6,481 bases of DNA from Rickettsiales bacterium (GTDB lineage Bacteria; Pseudomonadota; Alphaproteobacteria; Rickettsiales; UBA1997): positions 1 through 6,481 of the forward strand of contig CANGQE010000080.1 in the NCBI GenBank assembly GCA_947455845.1. The letters run 5' to 3'. The notes under the pieces are model-generated. The model saw only the letters and a program-made list of their open reading frames with translations. It made no database searches and had not been told where the DNA came from. Positions 6,440 to 6,481 of this stretch are shown here, in pieces; the first letter of the stretch is position 1; each line of letters starts with the position of its first letter. A program made the position numbers and the translations under genes.

Positions 6440-6481
6440 CCCGTTGGTCGAGCGGAGTCGAGACCTACCTGAGGTTTTACT
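6440..6481. repeat. Palindromic element copy 2, left arm only (cut by window edge)
   Basis: Bases 6440-6470 are identical over 31 positions to 4914-4944, the left arm core of the element after degP, in the same orientation. The next bases (GAGGTTTTA) are only loosely like the loop of copy 1 (AAAGTTTAT). The copy starts 26 nt after the stop of the DUF721 gene, again hugging a gene 3' end. The matching right arm would be expected roughly 40 bases beyond the window edge, but that is not visible. Confidence 0.8.

Overview
The window reads as a low-GC alphaproteobacterial chromosome segment, most like a member of the Rickettsiales or another host-associated alphaproteobacterial group. Three things point that way: AT-rich coding sequence with the standard code, the divergent block mrp / hflK-hflC-degP, and a ZnuC with an alphaproteobacterial-style Cys/His C-terminus. 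A complete ispE implies a MEP isoprenoid pathway. Rickettsia proper is known to have lost that pathway, so Midichloria-like, Anaplasma-like or Holosporales-like lineages fit better. This placement is an inference; no rRNA gene is present to settle it.

Layout from left to right. (1) Positions 1-297 hold the 3' end of a zinc ABC transporter ATPase (znuC, + strand), cut by the window edge. (2) Positions 319-449 hold a compound palindromic repeat filling the gap between the convergent znuC and mrp. (3) mrp lies on the minus strand and encodes a short P-loop ATPase of the Fe-S carrier family that lacks the CxxC motif and the N-terminal MIP18-like domain. (4) A short divergent intergenic region carries a good sigma70-type promoter for hflK, overlapped by a 9-bp dyad. 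(5) hflK, hflC and degP follow as a tight + strand operon with gaps of 2 and 4 nt. (6) A near-perfect 37-bp-arm palindromic element fills most of the gap after degP. (7) ispE and a DUF721/DciA-like gene follow, 11 nt apart. (8) A second copy of the same element begins 26 nt after the last stop codon and runs off the window.

Functionally, the central operon is an envelope protein-quality-control unit. HflK and HflC are SPFH proteins that in characterised bacteria form a cage around the FtsH protease, and DegP is the exported HtrA-type serine protease/chaperone. Mrp serves Fe-S cluster delivery, ZnuC zinc uptake, IspE isoprenoid precursor synthesis and DciA replicative helicase loading. These are housekeeping genes, and I see no defence system, CRISPR array, transposase, phage gene, tRNA or rRNA. 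The most unusual material is the two families of large palindromic repeats sitting directly against gene 3' ends. No gene here has a convincing Shine-Dalgarno sequence. No stretch over 300 bases lacks a gene.
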